A stretch of 64,000 nt of DNA. Origin: Lonepinella sp042468235. GTDB taxonomy: Bacteria; Pseudomonadota; Gammaproteobacteria; Enterobacterales; Pasteurellaceae. This document shows, one piece after another, positions 26,229 to 35,700 of the stretch. Location of the stretch: contig NZ_CP170386.1 of NCBI RefSeq assembly GCF_042468235.1, positions 1 through 64,000 on the forward strand, given 5' to 3'. The notes under the pieces are model-generated. The model was not told the DNA's origin, did not search any database, and was given only the letters and a program-made list of their open reading frames with translations. Each line of letters starts with the position of its first letter. Position 1 is the first letter of the stretch. A program made the translations under genes and the position numbers.

Positions 26229-26579
26229 ATGAGCAACATCATTAAACAACTTGAAGATGAACAATTAAAACAAAACATCCCTAGCTTCCGTCCCGGTGAC
26301 ACATTAGAAGTAAAAGTATGGGTGGTTGAAGGTTCTAAAAAACGTTTGCAAGCATTCGAAGGCGTGGTTATTGCAATTCGTAACCGTGGCTTGCACAGTG
26401 CATTTACTTTGCGTAAAGTATCAAACGGTACCGGCGTTGAGCGTGTTTTCCAAACTCACTCACCTGCGATTGACAGTATTGCTGTAAAACGTAAAGGTGC
26501 GGTACGTAAAGCGAAACTTTACTACTTACGTGAACGTTCAGGTAAGTCTGCACGTATTAAAGAACGTTTGGGTGCATAA
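26229..26579 (+). CDS. rplS: 50S ribosomal protein L19
   Basis: L19 sits at the 30S-50S interface. The 116-residue canonical protein starts MSNIIKQLEDEQLKQNIPSFRPGDT and ends in the conserved LYYLRERSGKSARIKERL. It is the last gene of the rpsP-rimM-trmD-rplS operon, followed by a strong terminator. Confidence 0.98.
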   Translation: MSNIIKQLEDEQLKQNIPSFRPGDTLEVKVWVVEGSKKRLQAFEGVVIAIRNRGLHSAFTLRKVSNGTGVERVFQTHSPAIDSIAVKRKGAVRKAKLYYLRERSGKSARIKERLGA

Positions 26580-26602
26580 TCTTAGGATTATTGTACAACC
26601 AC

Positions 26603-26631
26603 AAAAGGCTTGGATATTCCCAAGCCTTTTT
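26603..26631 (+). terminator. rplS terminator
   Basis: AAAAGGCTTGG, a short loop and CCAAGCCTTTTT form a strong Rho-independent terminator 24 bp after rplS. Confidence 0.92.
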
Positions 26632-26803
26632 ACTTTTCTTTCCTATCTTCATATTTATTCTGTTAAAAATTTAAACAAATAGCATATAAATCTTTTAACT
26701 AGATCACATTTTCGATATTTATTTTTGAAATACCTTAATCTTCGGAATATTATACGCACGAATTAATTTTTAATAACTATTATAAAGACGTTAAGGAGTT
26801 TGT

Positions 26804-28048
26804 ATGTCTTCAAATCAACATTCCATGAAATGGACTAAATTTAATATTGCGTGGATGATTAATTTATTTGGTACCGCGGTGGGGGCTGGTGTATTATTTT
26901 TGCCAATTAATGCGGGACGAGCGGGTTTTTGGCCGTTAGTGATTATGGCGATTTTGGTTGGCCCAATGACGTATTTTGCACACCGTGGTTTATCTCGCTT
27001 TGTTTTATCTTCTGCTAAACCCGGTAGCGATATTACTGAAGTAGTAGAAGAACATTTTGGAAAAACTGCAGGTAAATTAATTACCTTATTATATTTCTTT
27101 GCCATTTTTCCGATTTTACTAATTTATGGTAATGGCATCACAAACACTGTGGATTCTTTTATTGTGAATCAATTAGGGATGGCTTCACCTAACCGAGTAT
27201 TGCTTTCTTTTGTGTTAATTGCTGTCTTGATTTCAATAATGTTAATGAATGAACGTGTGATGTTAAAACTCACTGAATGGCTAGTTTATCCGTTGGTCTT
27301 TATTCTTTTTGCTTTATCTATTTATTTGATTCCTGAATGGAATGGCTCTATGTTACAGGAAATGCCGACAGCCAGTGGTTTTATTACCACACTTTGGATT
27401 ACGATTCCGGTATTGGTTTTCTCATTCAATCATTCTCCTGCGATTTCAGCTTTCTCTCAATCACAACAGCGTGAATATCAAGATCCGACTTTAGCTGAGA
27501 AATACGCCAGTAAAACTTTAAAAGGCACATCCACGATGTTGTTGCTTTTCGTGATGTTCTTTGTATTTAGTTGCGTACTCACGCTCACCCCGGAAGAATT
27601 AGCTTTGGCAAAAGAGCAAAATATCAGTATTTTATCTTTCTTAGCCAATAAATTTGATAATCCGTATATTTCTTATTTTGGTCCGTTAGTAGCATTCTTT
27701 GCAATTACCAGTTCATTCTTTGGTCATTATTTAGGGGCTCGTGAAGGTTTGGAGGGGCTTTATATTAAAATGACGGATAATAAACAAATTAATCGTGAAA
27801 AACTTAATTATGGTACCGCCGTATTCTTCCTGTTTACCCTTTGGGGCGTGGCGGTGATGAATCCAAGTATTTTAGGCTTAATTGAGTCCTTAGGTGGCCC
27901 GATTATTGCGATGATTCTGTTTATTATGCCGATGTATGCGATTAGAAAAGTCCCATCAATGCGACGTTATCAAGGGCAATTAAGTAATGTCTTTGTCACC
28001 GTAATGGGGTTAATTGCGATTTCTGCAGTTGTCTATGGACTATTTTAG
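26804..28048 (+). CDS. sdaC: Serine transporter SdaC
   Basis: SdaC is a proton-coupled L-serine importer of the HAAAP family in the inner membrane. The 414-residue protein has about 11 hydrophobic segments, beginning with FNIAWMINLFGTAVGAGVLFLP near 14-35, which is the unwound first transmembrane helix typical of the LeuT-like fold. AAGGAG is 8 bases before the ATG. sdaA follows 86 bp later, so import and deamination of serine are linked. A single CRP half-site (ATCACA at 26703-26708) lies upstream; CRP control is plausible but not proven. Confidence 0.93.
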   Translation: MSSNQHSMKWTKFNIAWMINLFGTAVGAGVLFLPINAGRAGFWPLVIMAILVGPMTYFAHRGLSRFVLSSAKPGSDITEVVEEHFGKTAGKLITLLYFFAIFPILLIYGNGITNTVDSFIVNQLGMASPNRVLLSFVLIAVLISIMLMNERVMLKLTEWLVYPLVFILFALSIYLIPEWNGSMLQEMPTASGFITTLWITIPVLVFSFNHSPAISAFSQSQQREYQDPTLAEKYASKTLKGTSTMLLLFVMFFVFSCVLTLTPEELALAKEQNISILSFLANKFDNPYISYFGPLVAFFAITSSFFGHYLGAREGLEGLYIKMTDNKQINREKLNYGTAVFFLFTLWGVAVMNPSILGLIESLGGPIIAMILFIMPMYAIRKVPSMRRYQGQLSNVFVTVMGLIAISAVVYGLF

Positions 28049-28134
28049 CATTTAAGCTAAAATGCCGCTCTTTTGTATCATCAATTTCCCTTTTTCATGG
28101 TATGAAGAAGGGAATTCTCAATGAGAAACATGAA

Positions 28135-29502
28135 ATGATTAGCGTATTTGATATGTTTAAAGTGGGCATCGGTCCGTCTAGCTCACATACCGTTGGACCG
28201 ATGAAAGCGGGAAAACAATTTGTGGATGATTTGATTTCCCAACTATTATTTGAGCAAGTGAGTAAAATTCATGTGGATGTTTATGGTTCGTTATCTATGA
28301 CCGGACGTGGACATAATACGGATACGGCGATTATTATGGGCTTAGCCGGTTATTTGCCGGATGATGTGGATATTGAGTTAATTCCTAGATTTATTGCTAA
28401 ATTAAAGAAAACCTCTGTATTATCCATTGCACAAGGTAAAAAAACAATCACATTTAATTTTGATGAAAACATGATGTTTCACCAGACATTCTTATCTTTG
28501 CACGAAAATGGCATGAAAATCACCGCACTTAATGTGAAGAATGACGTGATTTATCAAAAAACTTATTATTCTATTGGTGGTGGATTTATTGTTGATGAAG
28601 AACATTTTGGTCAAGAAGAGAAGCAGAAAGTTGATATTCCGTTTCCTTATCAAAATTCAGTGGATATTTTAAAACACTGTAAAGAGAATGGATTAGCTTT
28701 CTCCACAGTTGCTATGGAAAATGAAATTGCATTAAATGGGAAAAAAGCGGCTGAACAGCACTTACTTCGCGTTTGGAATACCATGCAAGCCTGTATTGAG
28801 CGTGGGTTACATACGGAAGGTATCTTACCCGGGCCATTAAGAGTACCAAGACGTGCAGCATCCTTATATCGTATGTTACAAGCTAATACTAACTTGTCAA
28901 ATGATCCAATGCGCGTGATTGACTGGGTGAATATGTATGCATTAGCCGTAAATGAAGAAAATGCAGCAGGTGGTCGGGTAGTTACTGCTCCAACCAATGG
29001 CGCTTGTGGGATTATTCCCGCAGTATTGTCTTATTATGAGAAATTTATTTCACCCATTAGTCAAGAAATTATTGAGCGCTATTTATTAGCCTGTGGCATG
29101 ATTGGTTCATTATATAAAATGAATGCGTCAATTTCCGGTGCAGAAGTCGGTTGTCAAGGGGAAGTGGGCGTGGCTTGTTCTATGGCCGCTGCCGGGTTAA
29201 CCGAAATTTTTGGGGGCAGCCCTGAACAGGTATGTATTGCTGCTGAAATTGCCATGGAGCATAATCTTGGATTAACTTGTGACCCAGTGGGCGGACAAGT
29301 ACAAGTCCCTTGTATTGAACGTAATGCGATTGCATCAGTGAAAGCGATTAATGCCAGTCGAATGGCATTACGACGCACCACAAACCCAAGAGTGACCTTA
29401 GATAAAGTGATTGAAACCATGTATGAAACGGGTAAGGATATGAATTCAAAATATCGAGAAACATCACAAGGTGGCTTGGCAATTAAGGTCGTTTGTGATT
29501 AA
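28135..29502 (+). CDS. sdaA: L-serine dehydratase (iron-sulfur type)
   Basis: SdaA converts L-serine to pyruvate and ammonia with an oxygen-sensitive [4Fe-4S] cluster. The ATG at 28135 (455 residues, MISVFDMFKVGIGPSSSHTVGP) matches the E. coli start and length; an ATG at 28102 would add 11 unconserved residues. The N-terminal beta domain is followed by the alpha domain with SGAEVGCQGEVGVACSMAAAGL near 332-354 and CDPVGGQVQVPCIERN near 383-399, which hold the cluster cysteines. The ribosome-binding site is weak for either start. Confidence 0.94.
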   Translation: MISVFDMFKVGIGPSSSHTVGPMKAGKQFVDDLISQLLFEQVSKIHVDVYGSLSMTGRGHNTDTAIIMGLAGYLPDDVDIELIPRFIAKLKKTSVLSIAQGKKTITFNFDENMMFHQTFLSLHENGMKITALNVKNDVIYQKTYYSIGGGFIVDEEHFGQEEKQKVDIPFPYQNSVDILKHCKENGLAFSTVAMENEIALNGKKAAEQHLLRVWNTMQACIERGLHTEGILPGPLRVPRRAASLYRMLQANTNLSNDPMRVIDWVNMYALAVNEENAAGGRVVTAPTNGACGIIPAVLSYYEKFISPISQEIIERYLLACGMIGSLYKMNASISGAEVGCQGEVGVACSMAAAGLTEIFGGSPEQVCIAAEIAMEHNLGLTCDPVGGQVQVPCIERNAIASVKAINASRMALRRTTNPRVTLDKVIETMYETGKDMNSKYRETSQGGLAIKVVCD

Positions 29503-29522
29503 ATGAATACGCAACTTCTATC

Positions 29523-29555
29523 AAGAGAAGATATTCATCTTCTCTTTTTTGTTTT
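29523..29555 (+). terminator. sdaA terminator
   Basis: AAGAGAAGAT, a four-base loop and ATCTTCTCTT followed by TTTTGTTTT form a clear Rho-independent terminator 20 bp after sdaA. Confidence 0.9.
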
Positions 29556-29595
29556 AAAATAACCGCACTTTTATATTGAGATGTAAGGAAAATAA

Positions 29596-30417
29596 ATGGT
29601 TTCGGAACGCTTTTATTTAAAAATGGAAGAACATTTTTTATATGTTCCCTATTACGATCACCATCGCCGTGTACGCGTATTATTGCCGAAAGGGTATCAT
29701 AAAGATCAATGGCAACATTATCCAGTGGTATATATGCACGACGGACAAAACGTGTTTTATAGCAAAGAATCTTATTCAGGTTATTCGTGGAAGATTATTC
29801 CGACCATAAAAAAACATAAAGAATTTCCCCGCTTGATTATTGTGGGTATAGATAATGCTGGCACCGACCGCCTAGATGAATATTCGCCTTGGCAAGCCAG
29901 TGTAGGGCATACCGAACAGGCCCGTAATACGGGCGGAAAAGGTGGTGACTATGGTGATTGGGTGGTAAATACCGTTAAACCTTTTATTGACCAACATTAT
30001 CGCACTAAACCAGAACGCGAGCATACGTTATTGGCTGGCAGTTCAATGGGAGGCATTATCACCGCTTATATGGGGGCTGCTTATCCCCATATTTTCGGAC
30101 ATTTAGGCGTGTTCTCTTTAGCTTCTTGGTTTTGCGAAGGTAATTTTCTCCAGTTTACTCATCAACATCCTATCGATCGAGCAAGCCGTGTTTTCATTCA
30201 GGTTGGCACCAATGAAGGGGATGATGTGGATGCACAATATATTTACAATATGAACCAAGCCTATATTGATTGTACGTTACGCTATTATCAATCTTTAATT
30301 AGAACGGGACATTCAGTTGACAATATCTGTTTGCGTATTATGGCAAATGAAATTCATCATGAGAAACATTGGGCAGATCATTTTGTGGAGTTTTTGCAGT
30401 TTTCATTGACGAGATAA
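29596..30417 (+). CDS. Cytoplasmic esterase, alpha/beta hydrolase (esterase D/Fes-like)
   Basis: The 273-residue protein lacks a signal peptide and has the putative-esterase (PF00756-like) fold: oxyanion region YMHDGQNVF near 46-54, nucleophile elbow GSSMGG with Ser150, and a C-terminal ...IHHEKHW with the likely catalytic His. Relatives include esterase D, enterochelin esterase and other carboxylesterases. The substrate is not evident, and there are no siderophore genes nearby. GTAAGGAAAATAA precedes the ATG. Confidence 0.85.
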   Translation: MVSERFYLKMEEHFLYVPYYDHHRRVRVLLPKGYHKDQWQHYPVVYMHDGQNVFYSKESYSGYSWKIIPTIKKHKEFPRLIIVGIDNAGTDRLDEYSPWQASVGHTEQARNTGGKGGDYGDWVVNTVKPFIDQHYRTKPEREHTLLAGSSMGGIITAYMGAAYPHIFGHLGVFSLASWFCEGNFLQFTHQHPIDRASRVFIQVGTNEGDDVDAQYIYNMNQAYIDCTLRYYQSLIRTGHSVDNICLRIMANEIHHEKHWADHFVEFLQFSLTR

Positions 30418-30422
30418 CAGAA

Positions 30423-30446
30423 AACCTAGTACTTGCGTACTAGGTT
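30423..30446 (-). terminator. Terminator between the esterase and merP-like genes
   Basis: AACCTAGTAC, TTGC and GTACTAGGTT form a perfect 10-bp hairpin. On the minus strand it is followed by TTTTCTGTT, suiting the merP-like gene; it may also end the esterase transcript. Confidence 0.78.
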
Positions 30447-30459
30447 AAACAACAAATTA

Positions 30460-30732
30460 TTATGGCATCACAACAGCGTGATAATGTAATTTATCAATAG
30501 CGTTAATTAATTGTTCATTGGTGACTTTTTCGTCTGCTACGATTTTTACTAGTCGGTCATTAAAATTGCCCTTAGTCGAAATGACACCGTCAATAGCTCG
30601 CAATTCCTTATTCACTAAATACACACAAAGTTGGCAATTCATTTCTTCAATATGCAGTGTCATTTGCTTTTCTGCGCCGAAACTGACCGCAGAAAATAAG
30701 CTGATCATGCTAAAGATCAATCCTTTTTTCAT
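30460..30732 (-). CDS. MerP-like periplasmic heavy-metal-binding protein
   Basis: This 90-residue protein has a signal peptide (MKKGLIFSMISLFSAVSFGA) and one heavy-metal-associated (HMA) ferredoxin-like domain with the metal site MNCQLC (Cys33, Cys36). A longer frame upstream lacks a signal and overlaps the MerT-like gene, so the ATG at 30732 is chosen. It would bind a soft metal ion in the periplasm and pass it to the neighbouring MerT-like membrane protein. The two genes overlap by 4 bp (ATGA). The metal need not be mercury, since no merA or merR is present. Confidence 0.87.
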   Translation of the reverse strand: MKKGLIFSMISLFSAVSFGAEKQMTLHIEEMNCQLCVYLVNKELRAIDGVISTKGNFNDRLVKIVADEKVTNEQLINAIDKLHYHAVVMP

Positions 30733-31091
30733 TCTAAACGCTCCAAAATAAACGGCAATAAAGTCGGATAACTTAACAGAAAAATAATCAACACAAATAG
30801 AATCCAGTAACACCATAACAAGGTTTTACGAGATAAGTATTTCGTGCAAATGATCTTTTTGGAAAAGACTAATAACCAAAAACCATAGCTGAATGCAGCA
30901 AGCGATAAAATTAACATTGGAATACGTAAGTAATCTAGCTGGTTTAGCTCAATTAGCCAACTAGATGAAACCCCGAATAGCAAATAAATCAGCGGAGCAA
31001 TACAGCACAAACTCGATGTAACAGCAGCCACTACTGCCGTTACACAAGCGGTAAAAAAGGATTGGTTATAGTTCTTTTGAGATAAATTCAT
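30729..31091 (-). CDS. MerT-like inner-membrane metal transporter
   Basis: The 120-residue protein has three hydrophobic segments, as MerT does. The Cys29-Cys30 pair in the first (SSLCCIAPLIYLLFG) matches the MerT metal-receiving pair; the cytoplasmic loop has only one clear cysteine (ICTKY), whereas classical MerT has two. The ATG at 31091 overlaps the end of the transglutaminase-like gene by 26 bp. With the downstream MerP-like protein it forms a MerTP uptake pair without a reductase. A similar pair is known in H. influenzae. Confidence 0.85.
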   Translation of the reverse strand: MNLSQKNYNQSFFTACVTAVVAAVTSSLCCIAPLIYLLFGVSSSWLIELNQLDYLRIPMLILSLAAFSYGFWLLVFSKKIICTKYLSRKTLLWCYWILFVLIIFLLSYPTLLPFILERLE

Positions 31092-32169
31092 AACCGAATT
31101 CTTTAGCGTCATAAGAATTTAATGGATCACCGCCGACTTCTGCATAAGGGTAGCCGAAGTTATTGATTGGGGCGAGTTCTGGCATTGGGTAAAGGTTGAA
31201 ATCACGGGCGTGATTAAAGCCTATCCAGTTGGCTTCCCAGTTACCGAATAAGTATTTAGCCACGGTTTGAGTGTCTTTATCGTCCACGGCTTTTTTCTCA
31301 GTTAAACGATATTTTGCCACGTCAGCAGAATCCACAGGTACCCAACCAAAGCCAGCTAAATAAAATTCCGCACGGCAATGTTGTCCACCGTTCTCATTCG
31401 CCACTTTGTCTTTCGCACCGCCAAAGGCTGATTTGGAATATTCGCCCATTTTCACCGCTTGTCCTAAACGAATCCCAAACACTTCACGGGCAGGAATATT
31501 CGCCGCTCGAGCCAATGCCACAAACACTGAATTAATATCAGTACATTTGCCTTTCAACACGCCAGTGGTGAGAATTTTTTCCACATCACCATCGCCACAG
31601 CCTAACACGGAATTATCCCGCTCCATATTATTGACGATCCACTGATGAATGCGTTCAGCTTTTTTCAATGGATTGGTTTCACTACCCACAATTTTATCAG
31701 CAAATTGCTTTACAATACCATCGGTTTTGATATGTTGAGTAGGTTTTAAATATTGTTGCACATCAACAGAATATTCAATTTTTTCAGGTGTTTGATAATC
31801 TTCTAACAGTCCTTGTTGCATAGGCTCACGATCTTGAGTTTGCACTACTAATTTCACATTCAGATGACGTTTTTCCGCTTTTTCATCCCAATTTGCATAC
31901 AGAGTTTTAGCACCATATTGATTATTTTCACTAATATAGGCATGCTTGAAATTACCATCAAATTCAATAGATTGCACTCTTTGATAGTCATTATTGAAAG
32001 GTAACGGAACCCATAAATTCGTTTCTCCCTTTGAACCCTGTGGTACAACGAGATCGTAATTTTGGGTAAATTCATAGGAATGTGTATTGGTGTTAGGATT
32101 TGGCACGTTTTGTGCTTGGGCAGAGATTGCACTGCTGAAAAGTGCGGTGATTAAAAATAATTTTTTCAT
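31066..32169 (-). CDS. Exported transglutaminase-like protein
   Basis: The ATG at 32169, after AAGGAAATCT, gives 367 residues with a signal peptide MKKLFLITALFSSAISAQA. The C-terminal half has a transglutaminase-like catalytic triad: Cys209 in LKGKCTD, His264 in GGQHCRAEFY and Asp280 in WVPVDSAD. The protein is probably periplasmic, acting as a cysteine protease or amidase rather than a true crosslinker. It lies upstream of the merT/merP-like pair and overlaps it, suggesting one transcript. The N-terminal region (about 30-145) is beta-rich and unrecognised. Confidence 0.85.
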   Translation of the reverse strand: MKKLFLITALFSSAISAQAQNVPNPNTNTHSYEFTQNYDLVVPQGSKGETNLWVPLPFNNDYQRVQSIEFDGNFKHAYISENNQYGAKTLYANWDEKAEKRHLNVKLVVQTQDREPMQQGLLEDYQTPEKIEYSVDVQQYLKPTQHIKTDGIVKQFADKIVGSETNPLKKAERIHQWIVNNMERDNSVLGCGDGDVEKILTTGVLKGKCTDINSVFVALARAANIPAREVFGIRLGQAVKMGEYSKSAFGGAKDKVANENGGQHCRAEFYLAGFGWVPVDSADVAKYRLTEKKAVDDKDTQTVAKYLFGNWEANWIGFNHARDFNLYPMPELAPINNFGYPYAEVGGDPLNSYDAKEFGYEFISKEL

Positions 32170-32293
32170 AGATTTCCTTAAAATAAATAAACAGAACCTG
32201 TCATATTTAAGTTCAGAGCTGCAAGCAGAATGAACTAGGCATAAGAATACCTGAAATTTGCTAAGAACAAAATATATTTGAATGAAATAATCT

Positions 32294-34108
32294 TTACTCG
32301 TTATCTTTTTTCTCTCCCTTTCCCTTATACATCGACTCAATCTGCTCACGATAACGCTGTAAAATAATTTTACGGCGGAGTTTTAGGGTCGGGGTGATTT
32401 CTTCCATTTTGGTGGTGAAAGCCTGTGGTAATAAAGTAAATTTTTTAATTTGCTCAAAGTGAGCTAGTTCTTTTTGCAACTCGTTGATTCGTTTTTCAAA
32501 CATTTGAATAATATCAGAATGTTTGACTAATTCTAAACGATCTTGATATTTGATATTGAGCTGTTTGGCATATTCTTCCAGACTCTCAAAACAAGGTACA
32601 ATTAATGCTGAAACGTATTTTTTAGCATCGGCAATAATCGCAATCTGTTCAACAAATTTGTCTTTACCTATTTTCCCTTCGATCATTTGTGGTGCGATGT
32701 ATTTCCCGTTGGAGGTTTTCATTAATTCCTTGATGCGGTCAGTGATATATAAATTACCGTCAGCATCAAATTTGCCTGCATCTCCCGTTTTTAAGAAGCC
32801 ATCTTCAGTAAAGGCTTGGGCGGTTTCTTCGGGCTTTTTGTAGTAGCCACGCATCACCATTCCACCACGTACCAGAATTTCGTTATCTTCCCCGATTTTA
32901 ACTTCTGCATCAGGCATTAATGTACCAATAGAGTTTGGGTTAAATTTAACATCGTCCCAGCAAGAAATGGTTGCAGTGGTTTCGGTCATGCCGTAGCCGA
33001 GTTTTACATTTAAGCCGATACTGTGGAAAAATAGCCCAATACTCGGTTCTAATTTGGCTCCGCCACAAGGCATCATTCGGATTCGTCCACCGAGTAATTG
33101 ACGGAGTTTTCTGAACACGATTTTATCTGCTAAAACATATTGTTTTTGCAACAAAAAAGATGGTTTCTTATTCGATGCTTTAGCGTGAAAACAGCGTTCA
33201 CCCACACTTAACGCCCATTTAAACAACGCTCGACGATAGAATGGGGCTTGTTGTACTTTATCCCAAACTGCGGTGTAAATTTTTTCATAAAAACGTGGTA
33301 CTGCACACATTAAAGTTGGGCGAACTTCGGTTAAAACTTGACGTACTTGATTGGTGTCTTCTAAATAGGCATTGATTGCTCCGCAATGTAAAATATAAGC
33401 AACCCAAGCCCGTTCAAAAATATGTGAGAAAGGGAGAAATGATAAAGACACATCTTGTTCGGTCACATCAAGTAATTTGTCATGAGCTTGTAATTGATGG
33501 GCTAAATTAGCATAATCAAGCATCACACCTTTCGGTTCGCCGGTGGTACCTGATGTATAAATGAGCGTAAATAGATCATCAAGGGATTTATCTGCAATGC
33601 GTTGATCTAATTCTGTTTGTTGACTTTCCGAACCCAGTTGCACAAAATCAGACCAGTGATAGGCTTTTGCACAATAATGCAACGCAATATTGGGTTTCAT
33701 GGCTACAATTTTTTCTAATTGCGGACATTGATCCAGCACTTCCAGAATTTGATCGTACTGTTCTTGTCCACCCACGAACAGAATTTTAATATCTGCATTG
33801 TTAATAATAAAGGCAGCTTGATTAGCCGTGTTGGTGGCATAAATCGGAACAGTTACCGCTCGAATCTGTAATGTGGCAATATCAGCGATTGTCCAGTTTG
33901 GCATATTATGCGCAAAGATACCGATTTTATCCTGCACTTGAATCTTACAAGCTAATAAGGCACGGCTGATTTCATCAATACGCTGTTGAAAATCATCCCA
34001 ACACATATCGACCCACTGATCTTGTTGTTTATAACGAAGTGCGGTCTGTTTTGATAGTGTTTTTGCTTGTTGACGAATGCGTTGGATAAAATGAAAATCC
34101 ATGTTCAT
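32294..34108 (-). CDS. Long-chain acyl-CoA synthetase (AMP-forming, FadD15-like)
   Basis: This 604-residue ANL-superfamily enzyme activates fatty acids to acyl-CoA via acyl-adenylate. The phosphate-binding motif LIYTSGTTGEPKG lies near 187-199, the adenylate motif GYGMTETTA near 368-376, and the hinge TGDAGKFDADGNLYITDRIKE near 442-463. It is soluble or peripheral to the membrane. The start at 34108 has AGGA eight bases upstream. It is probably the first gene of a minus-strand run leading to the transglutaminase-like and MerTP-like genes, with a 124-bp gap after it. Confidence 0.92.
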   Translation of the reverse strand: MNMDFHFIQRIRQQAKTLSKQTALRYKQQDQWVDMCWDDFQQRIDEISRALLACKIQVQDKIGIFAHNMPNWTIADIATLQIRAVTVPIYATNTANQAAFIINNADIKILFVGGQEQYDQILEVLDQCPQLEKIVAMKPNIALHYCAKAYHWSDFVQLGSESQQTELDQRIADKSLDDLFTLIYTSGTTGEPKGVMLDYANLAHQLQAHDKLLDVTEQDVSLSFLPFSHIFERAWVAYILHCGAINAYLEDTNQVRQVLTEVRPTLMCAVPRFYEKIYTAVWDKVQQAPFYRRALFKWALSVGERCFHAKASNKKPSFLLQKQYVLADKIVFRKLRQLLGGRIRMMPCGGAKLEPSIGLFFHSIGLNVKLGYGMTETTATISCWDDVKFNPNSIGTLMPDAEVKIGEDNEILVRGGMVMRGYYKKPEETAQAFTEDGFLKTGDAGKFDADGNLYITDRIKELMKTSNGKYIAPQMIEGKIGKDKFVEQIAIIADAKKYVSALIVPCFESLEEYAKQLNIKYQDRLELVKHSDIIQMFEKRINELQKELAHFEQIKKFTLLPQAFTTKMEEITPTLKLRRKIILQRYREQIESMYKGKGEKKDNE

Positions 34109-34242
34109 TGTTAAAATCCTATTAATTATTTAAATTTAGCGTACAGGCGTTCGCTAATATAACGATTTGTGAGAATAAAAGCTAGTGAAAAAGTAAGAAA
34201 ATTACTATACTTAAGGCAACGTTTATTGATAGAGGAAAAATA

Positions 34243-34911
34243 ATGAAAACGTGGAAAGATGTCATTGGCGTAGAAAAGCAACAACCTTATTTTCAGCAGA
34301 TTTTAACTCAGGTTCATCAGGCTAGAGCAGCGGGGCGAATTGTTTATCCTCCACAAAATGAAATATTTAATGCGTTTAAATTAACTGAATTTGAGCAAGT
34401 GAAAGTGGTCATCTTAGGACAAGATCCTTATCACGGACCAAATCAAGCACATGGTTTAGCCTTTTCAGTAAAACCGCCCGTTGCTCCGCCACCATCGTTA
34501 GTGAATATGTATAAAGAATTAAGCCTAGAATATTCAGATTTTCAAATCCCAAATCATGGTTCATTGCTAGCTTGGGCAGCTCAAGGTGTGTTATTATTAA
34601 ACACAGTGTTAACGGTAGAGCAAGGACAAGCACATTCGCATGCTAATTTTGGTTGGGAAACCTTTACTGACCATGTGATTGCCAAATTGAATGAACAACG
34701 TGAGCATTTAGTTTTTTTATTATGGGGTAGCCATGCACAGAAAAAAGGGCAATTTATTGATCGGCAAAAACACTGTGTGTTAACGGCACCGCATCCGTCA
34801 CCGTTATCTGCTCATCGTGGCTTTTTCGGTTGTGGTCATTTTAGCAAAACGAATGATTACTTACGCCAACATCAGATCGAAGAAATAGATTGGCGTTTAG
34901 ACAATATTTAA
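34243..34911 (+). CDS. ung: Uracil-DNA glycosylase
   Basis: Ung removes uracil from DNA, starting base excision repair. The 222-residue protein has the water-activating motif GQDPYHGPNQAHGLAFS near 65-81 and the DNA-intercalation motif HPSPLSAHRGFFG near 186-198. AGAGGAAAAATA precedes the ATG. yaaA follows after 8 bp, so the two are likely one transcript. Confidence 0.98.
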   Translation: MKTWKDVIGVEKQQPYFQQILTQVHQARAAGRIVYPPQNEIFNAFKLTEFEQVKVVILGQDPYHGPNQAHGLAFSVKPPVAPPPSLVNMYKELSLEYSDFQIPNHGSLLAWAAQGVLLLNTVLTVEQGQAHSHANFGWETFTDHVIAKLNEQREHLVFLLWGSHAQKKGQFIDRQKHCVLTAPHPSPLSAHRGFFGCGHFSKTNDYLRQHQIEEIDWRLDNI

Positions 34912-34919
34912 GGAAAAAT

Positions 34920-35696
34920 ATGTTAGCAATAATTTCCCCGGCGAAAACATTAGATTATGAAAGTGCGGTAGAAAATCTTGATTTTTCTCAACCGCAGTTA
35001 ACTGAATATAGTGAAAAATTAATTAACATTTGTCGTCAGCTTAGTCCCGCACAAATTGGCTCATTAATGTCGATTAGTGATAAATTAGCAGGATTAAATG
35101 CAGCACGTTTCGCAGAATGGCAAACCGAACATAATGAACAAAATGCTCGAGCAGCCATTTATGCCTTTAAAGGTGATGTTTATACGGGATTAGAGGTTGA
35201 AACCTTAAATAAAGATGATATTCAATTTGCTCAACAACATTTACGTATGTTATCAGGGCTTTATGGTTTATTACGTCCGTTAGATTTAATGCAACCCTAT
35301 CGTTTAGAAATGGGTACAAAATTGCATAATCCACAAGGTAAGGATTTGTATCAATTTTGGGGAAATGTAATCACCAACGCATTACAGCAAGCGATTGAGC
35401 AGCAAGGTGATAATGTGTTGATTAATTTAGCATCGGATGAATATTTTAAATCGGTGAAAACAGATTTATTAAAGGCGGAAATTATTAAGCCAGTATTCTT
35501 AGATTTAAAAAATGGTAAATATAAAGTGATTAGCTTTTATGCGAAAAAGGCACGTGGCTTAATGTGTCGTTATATGATTCAACATCGTTTGACTCAAGCG
35601 GAGCAATTAAAGCACTTTGATTTAGGCGGATATTGGTTTGATGAAACTGCTTCACAGAGTAATGAATGGGTATTTAGACGGGATTTAGGTGAGTAA
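34920..35696 (+). CDS. yaaA: Peroxide stress protein YaaA
   Basis: YaaA lowers intracellular free iron and protects DNA during peroxide stress in E. coli. The ATG at 34920 (258 residues, MLAIISPAKTLDYES) is the family start; an upstream in-frame start would overlap ung. Conserved motifs include LSGLYGLLRPLDLMQPYRLEMGTKL near 115-139 and NLASDEYFKSV near 175. It sits with ung, a DNA repair gene, in one probable operon. Confidence 0.95.
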   Translation: MLAIISPAKTLDYESAVENLDFSQPQLTEYSEKLINICRQLSPAQIGSLMSISDKLAGLNAARFAEWQTEHNEQNARAAIYAFKGDVYTGLEVETLNKDDIQFAQQHLRMLSGLYGLLRPLDLMQPYRLEMGTKLHNPQGKDLYQFWGNVITNALQQAIEQQGDNVLINLASDEYFKSVKTDLLKAEIIKPVFLDLKNGKYKVISFYAKKARGLMCRYMIQHRLTQAEQLKHFDLGGYWFDETASQSNEWVFRRDLGE

Positions 35697-35700
35697 AATA

